NCBI RefSeq assembly: GCF_002979435.1
Contig: NZ_PCOV01000006.1
Location: 124,001 to 188,000, forward strand
From: Microbacterium sp. MYb66
Lineage (GTDB): Bacteria > Actinomycetota > Actinomycetes > Actinomycetales > Microbacteriaceae
Reading direction: 5' to 3'
Length of the DNA stretch: 64,000 bases
Numbering within the stretch: position 1 is the stretch's first letter; every line of letters starts with the position of its first letter. The notes beneath the pieces are model-generated. The model did no database searches and was not told the origin of the DNA. It saw nothing but the letters and a program-made list of their open reading frames with translations. Below, one piece after another: positions 45,201-54,153 of this stretch. Made by a program: the position numbers and the translations under genes.

Positions 45201-46001
45201 ATGGCACGAGAGAAGAAGCGCCGTTCCAGCGGTCGTCGCAGCCCTTTGGCGGCGGCCGCGCTCATCGGAGCAGGCCTCATGATCACGGGCGCCGTGTACG
45301 CCGGTGCGTCCGCTGCGTTCGCGGCGAGCGACACCCCGTCCGCGTCGACCCAGCTGACCGTCGAAGACGGCGAGAAGCTGTTCCAGGCGAACTGCGCGAC
45401 CTGCCACGGCCTCGACCTGCAGGGAACGGCCAACGGCCCGAGCCTCTACGGCGTCGGTGAGCTGGCCACCGAGTTCCAGCTGTCGACCGGTCGCATGCCT
45501 CTGCAGATGCAGGGTCCGCAGGCGCCACAGAAGACACCGCAGTTCACCGAAGACCAGATCCTCGCGATCTCGTCCTTCGTGCAGTCCGAGGCCCCCGGTC
45601 CGACCTTCCCTGCCGACCACATCCTGGACGGCGAGGGCGACGTGTCCAACGGCGCCGAGCTGTTCCGCGTCAACTGCGCGATGTGCCACAACGTGGCCGC
45701 CGCCGGTGGAGCGCTCACCGAGGGCAAGTACGCCCCGGGGCTTCAGGAGACCAGCGCGCTGCACATGTACGCGGCCATGGTCACCGGCCCGCAGAACATG
45801 CCGGTCTTCGGCGACATGAACCTGTCCGACGAGGACAAGCGCGACATCATCTCGGCTCTGCTCTTCCAGCAGCAGTCGGTGCAGGTCGGCGGATTCTCGC
45901 TCGGTTCGCTCGGTCCGGTCTCCGAGGGCCTGTTCGTGTGGATCTTCGGCATCGGCGCGCTCGTCGCCGTGACCGTGTGGATCACGGCGAAGTCCAACTG
46001 A
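45201..46001 (+). CDS. qcrC: Diheme cytochrome c subunit of the bcc complex
   Basis: This 266-residue protein replaces a separate cytochrome c by carrying two c-type hemes, CATCH (65-69) and CAMCH (159-163). It has an N-terminal export helix after RRSSGRRS and a C-terminal anchor helix (about 240-262). It passes electrons from the Rieske/cytochrome b module to the CuA site of CtaC. Confidence 0.96.
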   Translation: MAREKKRRSSGRRSPLAAAALIGAGLMITGAVYAGASAAFAASDTPSASTQLTVEDGEKLFQANCATCHGLDLQGTANGPSLYGVGELATEFQLSTGRMPLQMQGPQAPQKTPQFTEDQILAISSFVQSEAPGPTFPADHILDGEGDVSNGAELFRVNCAMCHNVAAAGGALTEGKYAPGLQETSALHMYAAMVTGPQNMPVFGDMNLSDEDKRDIISALLFQQQSVQVGGFSLGSLGPVSEGLFVWIFGIGALVAVTVWITAKSN

Positions 46002-46037
46002 CGCTTATTCATCGAAGAGGAACGTACGAGGAGCACC

Positions 46038-47114
46038 ATGGCACACGACGACGACTCGCAGGCTCTTGACAGGGCCTACCAGCCCTCTCCGGGGCTGGGT
46101 GTCGCAGTCAGCGATCCCGTGCAGAACCCCGGGCTTCCGCCGCATCGCGAGCGGATGACCGACAAGGACCCGCGCGCTGAGAAGGCCGCTGTCCGCACCG
46201 TCTACACGCTGTTCTACCTCTCGCTCGCCGGCAGCATCTGGGCGGTCGCCGCCTACATGCTGTTCCCGATCGAGAGCGGCGCGCTCATCGACATCCGGCA
46301 GAACAACCTCTTCATCGGTCTCGGCATCGCTCTCGCGTTGCTGGCCCTCGGCATCGGTGCGATCCACTGGTCCAAGGCCCTGATGTCCGACAAGGAGTTC
46401 ATCGAGCACCGCCACCCCACCCGCGGAAAGGACGCGACACGCGAGGCGGCCATCAAGGCCTTCGCCGATGCGAACGAGGAGTCCGGCTTCGGGCGTCGTT
46501 CGATGATCCGCAACTCGCTGTTCGCCGCCATCGTCGCCTCGATCATCCCGGGCGTGACGCTGTTCCGTGGTCTCGCACCGCACTCGACGCCGGAAGACCC
46601 CACCGCGGGCGACCCGGTCGTGCTGCTCAAGCACACGATGTGGGAAGAGGGCGCCCGCCTGGTCCGCGATCCCGACGGCACCCCGATCCGTGCTGCGGAT
46701 GTGACGCTGGGTTCCGCGTTCCACGTCATCCCCGAAGAGCTCGCCTCCCTCAGCCACCACGACGGCTACCTCGAGGAGAAGGCCAAGGCCATCGTCCTGA
46801 TGATGCGTCTGCGGCCCGAGCAGCTGATCGAGGCTGAAGACCGCAAGGACTGGTCCTACGACGGCATCGTCGCTTATTCCAAGGTCTGCACGCACGTCGG
46901 ATGCCCGGTGGCTCTGTACGAGCAGCAGACGCACCACCTGCTGTGCCCGTGCCACCAGTCGCAGTTCGACGTCACGGACCACGCAAAGGTCATCTTCGGC
47001 CCGGCGGCACGTCCGCTGCCGCAGCTGCCCATCACCGTCGATGACGAGGGCTACCTGGTCGCACGCAGCGACTTCAAGGAACCCGTCGGCCCGAGCTTCT
47101 GGGAGCGCCATTGA
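46038..47114 (+). CDS. qcrA: Rieske iron-sulfur subunit of the bcc complex
   Basis: This 358-residue protein binds a 2Fe-2S cluster through CTHVGC and CPCHQSQF (about residues 284-320). It has three N-terminal transmembrane helices, as is typical of actinobacterial QcrA, rather than the single helix of mitochondrial Rieske proteins. It accepts electrons from menaquinol. A 36-bp gap with GAGGA and AGGAG separates it from qcrC; the stop overlaps the qcrB start. Confidence 0.96.
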   Translation: MAHDDDSQALDRAYQPSPGLGVAVSDPVQNPGLPPHRERMTDKDPRAEKAAVRTVYTLFYLSLAGSIWAVAAYMLFPIESGALIDIRQNNLFIGLGIALALLALGIGAIHWSKALMSDKEFIEHRHPTRGKDATREAAIKAFADANEESGFGRRSMIRNSLFAAIVASIIPGVTLFRGLAPHSTPEDPTAGDPVVLLKHTMWEEGARLVRDPDGTPIRAADVTLGSAFHVIPEELASLSHHDGYLEEKAKAIVLMMRLRPEQLIEAEDRKDWSYDGIVAYSKVCTHVGCPVALYEQQTHHLLCPCHQSQFDVTDHAKVIFGPAARPLPQLPITVDDEGYLVARSDFKEPVGPSFWERH

Positions 47115-48925
47115 GCACCGCAACGCTGTCCAAAGAGGACAAGGACACCAAGGCACCGCTCGGCGGTCGCTTCGTCGGTGCCGCGTCGAACTACATCGAT
47201 GAGCGCACCAGCCTCTCCGGCTTCGTCAAGGAGCTCGGACGCAAGATCTTCCCGGACCACTGGTCCTTCATGCTCGGTGAGATCGCGCTGTGGAGCTTCG
47301 TCGTCGTGTTCCTCTCCGGAACCTTCCTGACGTTCTTCTTCCAGGCCTCGATGGTCGAGACCCACTACACCGGTGCATACGCGCCGATGCGTGGCATCGA
47401 GATGTCCGCAGCACTCGAGTCGTCGCTGCACATCTCGTTCGACCTGCGCGGTGGTCTCCTGGTCCGCCAGATCCACCACTGGGCAGCGCTCGTGTTCATC
47501 GCCGGCATCGGCGTGCACATGCTCCGCGTGTTCTTCACCGGTGCGTTCCGCAAGCCGCGCGAGCTCAACTGGGTGATCGGCTTCATCCTGTTCATCCTCG
47601 CGATGGCCGAGGGCTTCACCGGGTACTCGCTTCCCGACGACCTGCTCTCGGGCAACGGCCTCCGCATCATCGACGGCATGATCAAGGGACTCCCCCTGAT
47701 CGGCACCTGGACCTCGTTCCTCCTCTTCGGCGGCGAGTTCCCCGGGACCGACATCGTGGGTCGCCTGTACACGTTGCACATCCTGCTGCTGCCGATGCTC
47801 GTCATCGCACTGATCGTCGTGCACCTGATGCTCATGATCATCAACAAGCACACGCAGTTCGCCGGCCCGGGCCGCACGAACGACAACGTCGTGGGCTACC
47901 CGATGATGCCGGTCTACATGTCGAAGATGGGCGGCTACCTGTTCATCGTCTTCGGCACCATCGTGCTGATCGCGACGTTCTTCCAGATCAACCCGATCTG
48001 GAACTACGGCCCGTACGACCCGTCCCCCGTCTCCGCCGGCACGCAGCCGGACTGGTACATCGGCTTCGCCGACGGCGCGCTGCGTCTCGCCCCGTCGAAC
48101 TGGGACATCGTCTTCCTCGACCACACCTGGTCGTTCGGAATCATCGCGCCGGTCCTGGTCCTCGGTCTCTTCATCGTCGCCGTCGCGATCTACCCCTTCA
48201 TCGAGGCGTGGGTCACGGGCGACAAGCGCGAGCACCACATCGCTCAGCGTCCGCGCAACGCCGCGACGCGCACCGCGATCGGCGTCGCCGGCGTCGTGTT
48301 CTACGCCGTCCTGTGGGCTGCCGCTTCGTCCGACCTCATCGCGACGCACTTCATGCTCACGATGGAGGGGGTCATCCACACCCTCCAGGTGCTGCTGTTC
48401 CTGGGTCCGATCCTCGGCTACTTCGTCACGAAGCGCATCTGCATCGCGCTGCAGAAGAAGGACCGCGAGATCGTCCTGCACGGCTTCGAGTCCGGGCGCA
48501 TCGTCCGCCTCCCCGGCGGCGAGTTCATCGAGGTGCACCAGCCGGTCGACAAGTACGACCGGTGGAAGCTCATCGATGTCGACGGCTACGAGCCCCTCGT
48601 TGTCCGCCCGAACGCCAAGGGCCGGATCCCCTGGACGGAGAACCTCCGTTCCTCGATCTCGCGCTGGTTCTTCGAAGACCGCCTCGCTCCGCTCACGCAG
48701 GCCGAGGTCGAGGCTGCGGATGCGCACCAGCACCACGTCACGGCTCACAACGACGAGACTGAGGCCGCAGAGATCCAGGGCGCTCACGAGCGCGCAGGGT
48801 TCCCTGACGCCCCGCTCACCGTCGATGAGACGCACGTCGACGAGACGCCGAACACGCCGAGCACGGTGATCGCCACCGAGCCGGTGAAGAAGCCTCGCAA
48901 GAAGAAGTCGGAGGACGGCGAGTAG
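47111..48925 (+). CDS. qcrB: Cytochrome b subunit of the bcc complex
   Basis: This 604-residue membrane protein holds the two b hemes and the quinone sites. It has the heme-ligand histidines in QIHHWAAL and LHILLLPMLVIALIVVHL, and the Qo-site region. The C-terminal tail of about 100 residues beyond the last helix is charged and Lys-rich (VKKPRKKKSEDGE). The start is TTG overlapping the qcrA stop as TTGA, a rare but clean coupling. A terminator follows. Confidence 0.95.
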   Translation: MSTATLSKEDKDTKAPLGGRFVGAASNYIDERTSLSGFVKELGRKIFPDHWSFMLGEIALWSFVVVFLSGTFLTFFFQASMVETHYTGAYAPMRGIEMSAALESSLHISFDLRGGLLVRQIHHWAALVFIAGIGVHMLRVFFTGAFRKPRELNWVIGFILFILAMAEGFTGYSLPDDLLSGNGLRIIDGMIKGLPLIGTWTSFLLFGGEFPGTDIVGRLYTLHILLLPMLVIALIVVHLMLMIINKHTQFAGPGRTNDNVVGYPMMPVYMSKMGGYLFIVFGTIVLIATFFQINPIWNYGPYDPSPVSAGTQPDWYIGFADGALRLAPSNWDIVFLDHTWSFGIIAPVLVLGLFIVAVAIYPFIEAWVTGDKREHHIAQRPRNAATRTAIGVAGVVFYAVLWAAASSDLIATHFMLTMEGVIHTLQVLLFLGPILGYFVTKRICIALQKKDREIVLHGFESGRIVRLPGGEFIEVHQPVDKYDRWKLIDVDGYEPLVVRPNAKGRIPWTENLRSSISRWFFEDRLAPLTQAEVEAADAHQHHVTAHNDETEAAEIQGAHERAGFPDAPLTVDETHVDETPNTPSTVIATEPVKKPRKKKSEDGE

Positions 48926-48941
48926 TCGCCACTCCCCTGCT

Positions 48942-48977
48942 GATGAAGGCCTCGTCCATCCGGACGGGGCCTTCATC
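48942..48977 (+). terminator. Terminator of the ctaE-qcrCAB operon
   Basis: GATGAAGGCCTCGTCC pairs with GGACGGGGCCTTCATC across a 4-nt loop, with one G-T pair, followed by a pyrimidine run. Confidence 0.85.
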
Positions 48978-49004
48978 GTTTCCCCCGAATGAGAGGATCG
49001 AACC

Positions 49005-49412
49005 ATGTCATCCGTCGTCACGCTGGTCCGCGCCAGCAGCCTCGCTGAGACCCCCTACGCCTACGCCGCGACCGCTCCGGCCGGCTCCCGACTGATCTTC
49101 CTCGCCGGAGCCTGCCCGCTCAACGATGACGGGACCACGGCGGCTCCGGGCGACTACGGCGCCCAGGCCGCGCGGTGCATCGAGACGCTCAAGGGCGCCC
49201 TCGCGGTCGCCGGTGCGAGCCTCACCGATGTGATCAGTACGCGAGTCCTGGTGGCCTCCACAGCGCAAGCCGATCTCGTCACTGCCTGGGATGTGGTGCA
49301 CGCCGCGTTCGGCTCACACGACGTCCCCAGCACTCTGTTGGGAGTCACCGTCCTCGGCTACGACGATCAGCTCGTGGAGATCGAGGCGATCGCTGCCGTT
49401 GCCGGAGAATGA
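49005..49412 (+). CDS. RidA-family (YjgF) protein
   Basis: This 135-residue protein belongs to the RidA/Rid family, whose members deaminate reactive enamine or imine intermediates of amino-acid metabolism. The fold is indicated by RLIFLAGACPLNDDG, AARCIETLKGALAVAGASLTDV and a C-terminal VEIEAIAAV. The Arg that binds the substrate carboxylate in true RidA (in a motif near RVLVAS) appears shifted, so activity is uncertain. The start has GAGAGGA upstream. It is followed by a GNAT gene in a coupled arrangement. Confidence 0.85.
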   Translation: MSSVVTLVRASSLAETPYAYAATAPAGSRLIFLAGACPLNDDGTTAAPGDYGAQAARCIETLKGALAVAGASLTDVISTRVLVASTAQADLVTAWDVVHAAFGSHDVPSTLLGVTVLGYDDQLVEIEAIAAVAGE

Positions 49413-49414
49413 GC

Positions 49415-49930
49415 ATGACTGTTCTCCTTCGCCCGGCGCGCGCCAGCGACGATGCCGCGACCGAGCGGATCGAAATCGCGGCAGATGCTCTTCTCGTCGA
49501 CCGTTTCGGTGCCGTGGACTGGCCTCCCCCGACCTCACCACACGAAAGATCTTCCTGGCCGGGCTACGTCCTGGTTGCGGAGCAGCCTGCAGACGAGGGC
49601 GCGGCACCCACCCCGGTCGGGTTCGTGCACGTCCTGGAGATCGACGGGCACGCGCATCTCGAACAGCTCTCCGTGCTCCCTGCGTTCGGGCGTCGCGGTA
49701 TCGGCCGTCAACTCGTCGAGGCTGCCCTCGCGGAAGCGCGAGAACGCGGTCACTCCCGGATCACCCTGCGCACCTATGCGGACGTGCCCTGGAACGCGCC
49801 GTTCTATGCCTCCTGCGGTTTTCGCGTGAGCGAACCGGATACTCCCCTGCTCCGCAAGCTCGTGGAGACGGAGACGGCTCTCGGTCTGTTCCGACACGGG
49901 GCGCGTGTACAGATGACGGCTCCTCTCTGA
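49415..49930 (+). CDS. GNAT-family N-acetyltransferase
   Basis: This 171-residue protein has the acetyl-CoA binding motif LPAFGRRGIGRQLVEAALAE (about 87-106) preceded by LEQLSV, as in GNAT enzymes. Two adjacent ATGs are possible: the first overlaps the RidA stop (ATGA, 49409), but GGAG at 49403-49406 is correctly spaced only for the second (49415), which I use. The substrate is unknown. Confidence 0.85.
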   Translation: MTVLLRPARASDDAATERIEIAADALLVDRFGAVDWPPPTSPHERSSWPGYVLVAEQPADEGAAPTPVGFVHVLEIDGHAHLEQLSVLPAFGRRGIGRQLVEAALAEARERGHSRITLRTYADVPWNAPFYASCGFRVSEPDTPLLRKLVETETALGLFRHGARVQMTAPL

Positions 49931-50000
49931 CCCCGCCATGCTGTCAGCATCAGCACGCAGAGCGGCAGGAATCCGCTGTGAGGGGATAACCGGGTCGACC

Positions 50001-50006
50001 TAGGCT
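50001..50006 (+). promoter_or_regulatory. -10 element of the rhodanese gene (leaderless candidate)
   Basis: TAGGCT ends 6 nt before the ATG at 50013. Confidence 0.5.
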
Positions 50007-50012
50007 GAGGGC

Positions 50013-50432
50013 ATGATCGATCGTGCCGACTACTACGCCGCCAAGCTCGCCTACGAGACCGATCCGAGCGACGTCCACGCCGCGCGCAAGGCAGGGGCGA
50101 ACATCTTCATCATCGACGTCCGCTCCGATGAGGCGTGGGCGCAGGGTCGAGTCGCCGGGGCCGTGCACATGCATTACAGCGAGATCACCAGGCGGGCTTC
50201 GGACGAGATCCCCGCGGACGCGGAAGTGGTCGTGTACTGCTGGAGCCCGGGGTGCAACGCCGGCGCGAAGGGCGCGCTCGAGTTCGCCCGCCTCGGGTAT
50301 CAGGTGCGCGAGATGATCGGCGGATTCGAGTACTGGGTCCGCGAGGGCTACCCGGTGGAAGATGCCGACGGCATCCACCATCGCCCCGTAGACCCGCTGA
50401 CGGGCATCGCCCGCGTTCGCACCCGCGCGTGA
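50013..50432 (+). CDS. Rhodanese-like sulfurtransferase
   Basis: This 139-residue single-domain protein has IFIIDVRSDEAWAQGRVAGAVHM and the active-site loop YCWSPGCNAG, with the nucleophile Cys76. Rhodanese domains carry a persulfide and transfer sulfur. The loop has a second cysteine (Cys81), seen in several redox-active single-domain members. It stands alone between the RidA/GNAT pair and the oxidase genes. Confidence 0.92.
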   Translation: MIDRADYYAAKLAYETDPSDVHAARKAGANIFIIDVRSDEAWAQGRVAGAVHMHYSEITRRASDEIPADAEVVVYCWSPGCNAGAKGALEFARLGYQVREMIGGFEYWVREGYPVEDADGIHHRPVDPLTGIARVRTRA

Positions 50433-50451
50433 GACGCACATCGCCGCAGAC

Positions 50452-50491
50452 ATGAGGAAGGCCCCCGGACGGATCCGGGGGCCTTCCTCAT
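50452..50491. terminator. Bidirectional terminator
   Basis: A perfect 18-bp stem (ATGAGGAAGGCCCCCGGA and complement) with a 4-nt loop separates the convergent rhodanese and ctaF genes. Confidence 0.92.
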
Positions 50492-50502
50492 GGGTATGTG
50501 CG

Positions 50503-50937
50503 TCAGCGGGCGAAGTTGCCGCGGTAGTACTCGTACACCCAGCCCACGATCGCGACGACGAAGATCGCGAGTCCGATCGGCAGGAGGAAGTGGCCTACGG
50601 CGAGACCGACGACGAAGACACCGGCAGAACCAGCCAGGACGATGGGCCACCAGGACCACGGGCTGAACTCGCCGAGCTCCGGGTCGCCGTCATCGATGTC
50701 CGAGGTCAGGATGTCTTCGGGCAGCTCGCCGTTCTGCGCCTTGTGAGTGCGATCGAGGTAGAACGCGATCATGGCGCTCATGAAAGCCGCGAAGAACAGC
50801 GCGACGGTACCCACCCACTCGATCCGCTCCGCGAAGTTGTCGGACGGTGTGGCCAGGATGTGCCAGCCGGTGTACACGACGCCGACGAGGGCGAAGAACG
50901 CCGTCAGGATCCACCAGAGAATGACGTTGTCGCGCAT
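50503..50937 (-). CDS. ctaF: Cytochrome c oxidase subunit IV (actinobacterial type)
   Basis: This 144-residue membrane protein has four predicted helices (about 5-23, 43-62, 97-113 and 115-135) and the family features NVILWWILTAFFALVGVVY and WVYEYYRGNFAR. It is a small structural subunit of the aa3 oxidase found in actinobacteria. It follows ctaD by 3 bp. Confidence 0.93.
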   Translation of the reverse strand: MRDNVILWWILTAFFALVGVVYTGWHILATPSDNFAERIEWVGTVALFFAAFMSAMIAFYLDRTHKAQNGELPEDILTSDIDDGDPELGEFSPWSWWPIVLAGSAGVFVVGLAVGHFLLPIGLAIFVVAIVGWVYEYYRGNFAR

Positions 50938-50940
50938 GAC

Positions 50941-52674
50941 TTAGTGGGCCTCTCGCTCGCCGGGAGCCGTGGTCGCGAACTCGGCAGCCTCCGGGTGATT
51001 CAGATCGAACGCAGGACGCTCGCTGCGGATGCGCGGGATCGACGTGAAGTTGTGTCGCGGCGGCGGGCACGAAGTCGCCCACTCGAGCGATGCACCGTAG
51101 CCCCACGGGTCGTTGACTGTGACCTTCGGGGCCTTGCGCGCCGTGATCCAGACGTTCAGGAAGAACGGCAGCATCGAGGCGCCGAGGATGATCGCACCGA
51201 TGGTCGAGACCTGGTTCTGCCAGGTCCAGCCGTCCGCCTCCGAGTAATCCGCATAGCGGCGGACCATGCCGTCGACTCCCAGCCAGTGCTGGATGAGGAA
51301 CGTCATGTGGAAGCCGATGAACAGCAGCCAGAAATGCACGTAGCCGAGACGCTCGTTCAGCATCCGCCCGGTCCACTTCGGCCACCAGAAGTAGAAGCCG
51401 GCGAACATGGCGAACACGACGGTTCCGAATACCACGTAGTGGAAGTGCGCGACCACGAAGTAGGAGTCGGACAGCGCGAAGTCCAGCGGCGGTGCCGCGA
51501 GGATCACACCGGTCAGACCACCGAACACGAACGACACGAGGAATCCGAGAGCGAAGACCATCGGAGTCTCGAAGGTCACGGACCCTCGCCAGAGCGTGCC
51601 GATCCAGTTGAAGATCTTCACACCCGTCGGCACCGCGATGAGCATCGTCATCAGGGCGAAGAACGGCAGGAGCACCGAGCCCGTCACGTACATGTGGTGA
51701 GCCCACACCGCGACCGAGAGCGCCGCGATGGCGATCGTCGCGTAGACCAGCGTCTTGTATCCGAAGATCGGCTTACGGCTGAAGACCGGGAAGATCTCGG
51801 AGACGATGCCGAAGAACGGCAGCGCGATGATGTAGACCTCGGGGTGGCCGAAGAACCAGAAGAGGTGCTGCCAGAGCAGGACGCCGCCGTTGGCCGGGTC
51901 GTAGATGTGAGCTCCCAGGATGCGGTCGGCCGCGGCGGCGAAGATCGCCGCTGCGAGAACCGGGAACGCCATCAGGATCAGCAGGCTCGTGATGAGCGTG
52001 TTCCACGAGAAGATCGGCATGCGCCACATCGTCATGCCGGGCGCGCGCATGGTGATGATCGTGGTGATGAAGTTGACGGCGCCGAGGATCGTTCCGAAGC
52101 CGGAGATGCCGAGACCCACCATCCACAGGTTGCCACCCGCGCCCGGAGAGAACGACGCCCCCGCCAGGGGCTGATAGGCGAACCATCCGAAGGAAGCCGC
52201 ACCCTGCGGGGTGAGGAAGCCGGCCACCGCGATGGTCGAGCCGAAGAGGAAGAGCCAGAAGGCGAAGGCGTTCAGACGCGGGAAGGCCACGTCGGGAGCG
52301 CCGATCTGCAGCGGGAGGATCGCGTTGGCGAACCCGGCGAACAGCGGCGTCGCGAACATGAGCAGCATGATCGTGCCGTGCATCGTGAACAACTGGTTGT
52401 ACTGCTCCTTCGTCGGGATGATCTGCATTCCCGGCGCGAACAGCTCGGCGCGGATGACGAGGGCCATCACACCGCCGAGGAGGAAGAACAGCACGGAGGC
52501 GATGAGGTACATGTACCCGATCGTCTTGTGGTCGGTGGAGGTGATCCACTTGACGACGATGTTGCCCTTCTGCTCCACTCGCGAGGAGCTCATGAGAGCG
52601 GCCTGGCGGGCGGGCAGGGTGCTGGGACGCGACTTGGGAGTCTCGTCGGTACGGGGAGCTTCTGTGGTCGACAT
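50941..52674 (-). CDS. ctaD: Cytochrome c oxidase subunit I
   Basis: This 577-residue catalytic subunit holds heme a, heme a3 and CuB. Conserved segments include [30 protein letters not shown] (the CuB His-Tyr cross-link region) and [19 protein letters not shown]. Twelve transmembrane helices are expected. It reduces oxygen and pumps protons. It lies between ctaC (3-bp gap) and ctaF in one operon. Confidence 0.98.
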   Translation of the reverse strand: MSTTEAPRTDETPKSRPSTLPARQAALMSSSRVEQKGNIVVKWITSTDHKTIGYMYLIASVLFFLLGGVMALVIRAELFAPGMQIIPTKEQYNQLFTMHGTIMLLMFATPLFAGFANAILPLQIGAPDVAFPRLNAFAFWLFLFGSTIAVAGFLTPQGAASFGWFAYQPLAGASFSPGAGGNLWMVGLGISGFGTILGAVNFITTIITMRAPGMTMWRMPIFSWNTLITSLLILMAFPVLAAAIFAAAADRILGAHIYDPANGGVLLWQHLFWFFGHPEVYIIALPFFGIVSEIFPVFSRKPIFGYKTLVYATIAIAALSVAVWAHHMYVTGSVLLPFFALMTMLIAVPTGVKIFNWIGTLWRGSVTFETPMVFALGFLVSFVFGGLTGVILAAPPLDFALSDSYFVVAHFHYVVFGTVVFAMFAGFYFWWPKWTGRMLNERLGYVHFWLLFIGFHMTFLIQHWLGVDGMVRRYADYSEADGWTWQNQVSTIGAIILGASMLPFFLNVWITARKAPKVTVNDPWGYGASLEWATSCPPPRHNFTSIPRIRSERPAFDLNHPEAAEFATTAPGEREAH

Positions 52675-52677
52675 GAC

Positions 52678-53580
52678 TTACTCCCCTCCTTCCTCGGTGT
52701 CGGTCTTCGGGGTGGTGCCCGGGAAGTTCGCGAGACGGTCGTAGGCGTCGGTGATGTCGCCCGTGTTGCCCTTCTCCTCGAGCGACTCGAGGTACGCGTC
52801 GTAGTCGTCCTGAGAGACGACCTTCACGTTGAAGAGCATCATCGAGTGGTACTCGCCGCAGAGCTCGGCGCACTTGCCGGCGTACTCACCCTCACGGGTG
52901 GGGATGAAGGACCAGGAGTTGTCCTTCCCGATGAACATGTCTTTCTTGTAGAGGAAGTCGATGATCCAGAACGAGTGGATGACATCGCGCGACTGCAGGT
53001 CGATCGTGACCTTCTTGTCGACCGGCAGCACCAGGGTGGGCAGCTGCGCCTGGTCGATGTTGCCGTCCTTGTCGGGCTGAGCCTGGATGCCCATGGTCCA
53101 TACGGCGTCGGAGTTGTCGTCCTCTTCGCCGTCGTACTGGAAGTCCCACGCCCACTGCTTGGCGATCGCGGTGATCTCGACGTCGGGGTCGTCCCACTTC
53201 GCCTCGATCTCGGTCTGATCGCGAGCGGTGAAGAAGAACATGCCCAGCACGAGGAAGAGCGGCACGATCGTGTAGAAGATCTCGATCGGCATGTTGTAGC
53301 GCATCTGCACGGGGAGACCGGTCTGGCCCTTGCGACGGCGGTAGGCGATCGCGGCCCAGGCCATCAGGCCCCAGGTGATGACGCCGACGGCGAGGAGCAC
53401 GATCCAGGAGTTCACCCAGAGCGACGAGACGCGCTCGGTCTGGTTGGTGGCCGCGGGTCCACCCTCGACGAAGCCAGGAAGAAAGCCGTTCAGCTCGGTG
53501 GGTGAACATCCCGCCAGGGCCAAGGCTGCCGCAACTCCCACAGGGAGGGCGGCCCAACGAAGGCTGCGTTTCGAGGGCAC
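52678..53580 (-). CDS. ctaC: Cytochrome c oxidase subunit II
   Basis: This 300-residue lipoprotein (lipobox ALAGC, Cys25) has two transmembrane helices and an outer cupredoxin domain with the CuA site CAELCGEYHSMM and the upstream ligand His in DVIHSFW. It takes electrons from QcrC. The start is the GTG at 53580, with AAGG nine nt upstream. A TAGACT -10 at 53616-53621 drives ctaC-ctaD-ctaF. Confidence 0.96.
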   Translation of the reverse strand: MPSKRSLRWAALPVGVAAALALAGCSPTELNGFLPGFVEGGPAATNQTERVSSLWVNSWIVLLAVGVITWGLMAWAAIAYRRRKGQTGLPVQMRYNMPIEIFYTIVPLFLVLGMFFFTARDQTEIEAKWDDPDVEITAIAKQWAWDFQYDGEEDDNSDAVWTMGIQAQPDKDGNIDQAQLPTLVLPVDKKVTIDLQSRDVIHSFWIIDFLYKKDMFIGKDNSWSFIPTREGEYAGKCAELCGEYHSMMLFNVKVVSQDDYDAYLESLEEKGNTGDITDAYDRLANFPGTTPKTDTEEGGE

Positions 53581-53615
53581 GATGCACCTTTCAGATCGCG
53601 AACAGAGCACACCCA

Positions 53616-53621
53616 AGTCTA
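53616..53621 (-). promoter_or_regulatory. -10 element of ctaC-ctaD-ctaF
   Basis: TAGACT on the minus strand, 35 nt before the ctaC GTG, leaving a short leader with an AAGG ribosome site. Confidence 0.55.
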
Positions 53622-53667
53622 GGGCAACCTCACACCTGATTCATGCCAACCACGCAGGTTCCGGAAG

Positions 53668-53708
53668 CGACTCGGCCGCCGTCACCAGTGGTGACGGCGG
53701 CCGAGTCG
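53668..53708 (-). terminator. Terminator after the ErpA-type gene
   Basis: A perfect 19-bp stem (CGACTCGGCCGCCGTCACC and complement) with a 3-nt loop lies 12 bp beyond the stop codon, upstream of the ctaC promoter. Confidence 0.92.
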
Positions 53709-53720
53709 ACAGAGCGAGGA

Positions 53721-54083
53721 TCAGTGGAAGCTGTCTCCGCAGGCGCAGCTGCCCGCTGCGTTCGGGTTGTCGATGGTGAACCCCTGCTCGGAGATCGTGT
53801 CCTTGAAGTCGATCGCCGCACCGTCGAGGTACGGAACGCTCATGTTGTCGATGATCACCTCGACGCCGTCGAAGTCGACGGTCTCGTCGCCCTCGAGGTA
53901 GCGCTCGTCGAAGTACAGCTGGTAGATCAGTCCCGAGCATCCGCCGGGCTGCACGGCGACGCGCAGACGGAGATCGTCGCGGCCCTCCTGCTCGAGGAGG
54001 TTCTTCACCTTGATGGCGGCAGCGTCGGTCAGGGTGACGCCGTGTGCGCGGGTGGTCTCTGGGGAGAGTGTGGTGTCGCTCAT
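53721..54083 (-). CDS. erpA: A-type iron-sulfur cluster insertion protein
   Basis: This 120-residue carrier delivers Fe-S clusters to target proteins. The three ligand cysteines are Cys49 (PGGCSGL), Cys113 and Cys115 (GSCACGDSF), exactly the A-type pattern. The ATG has AAGGAG upstream. The location next to ctaC and an M20 peptidase is common in actinobacteria; assignment to ErpA rather than IscA rests on family resemblance. Confidence 0.92.
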   Translation of the reverse strand: MSDTTLSPETTRAHGVTLTDAAAIKVKNLLEQEGRDDLRLRVAVQPGGCSGLIYQLYFDERYLEGDETVDFDGVEVIIDNMSVPYLDGAAIDFKDTISEQGFTIDNPNAAGSCACGDSFH

Positions 54084-54153
54084 GTCGCTCCTTGTGACGG
54101 GCCGCGGGTGCACGGCTTCTCGGACGATTCTACCGCCGTGGATCCTGTGAGGC

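Noticed and set aside
47051..49021. A 656-codon open frame on the - strand opposite qcrB
   Set aside because: It is fully antisense to cytochrome b, with biased Asp/Glu/Arg composition and no start signals.
49938..49950. ATGCTG-t-CAGCAT palindrome after the GNAT gene
   Set aside because: With a one-base centre it cannot form a terminator hairpin, and nothing around it suggests an operator.
50452..53505. A 1017-codon open frame on the + strand opposite ctaC-ctaD-ctaF
   Set aside because: It is antisense to three well-conserved oxidase genes, crosses a perfect terminator stem and reads as low-complexity Asp/Glu/Arg sequence. This is a GC-rich shadow frame.
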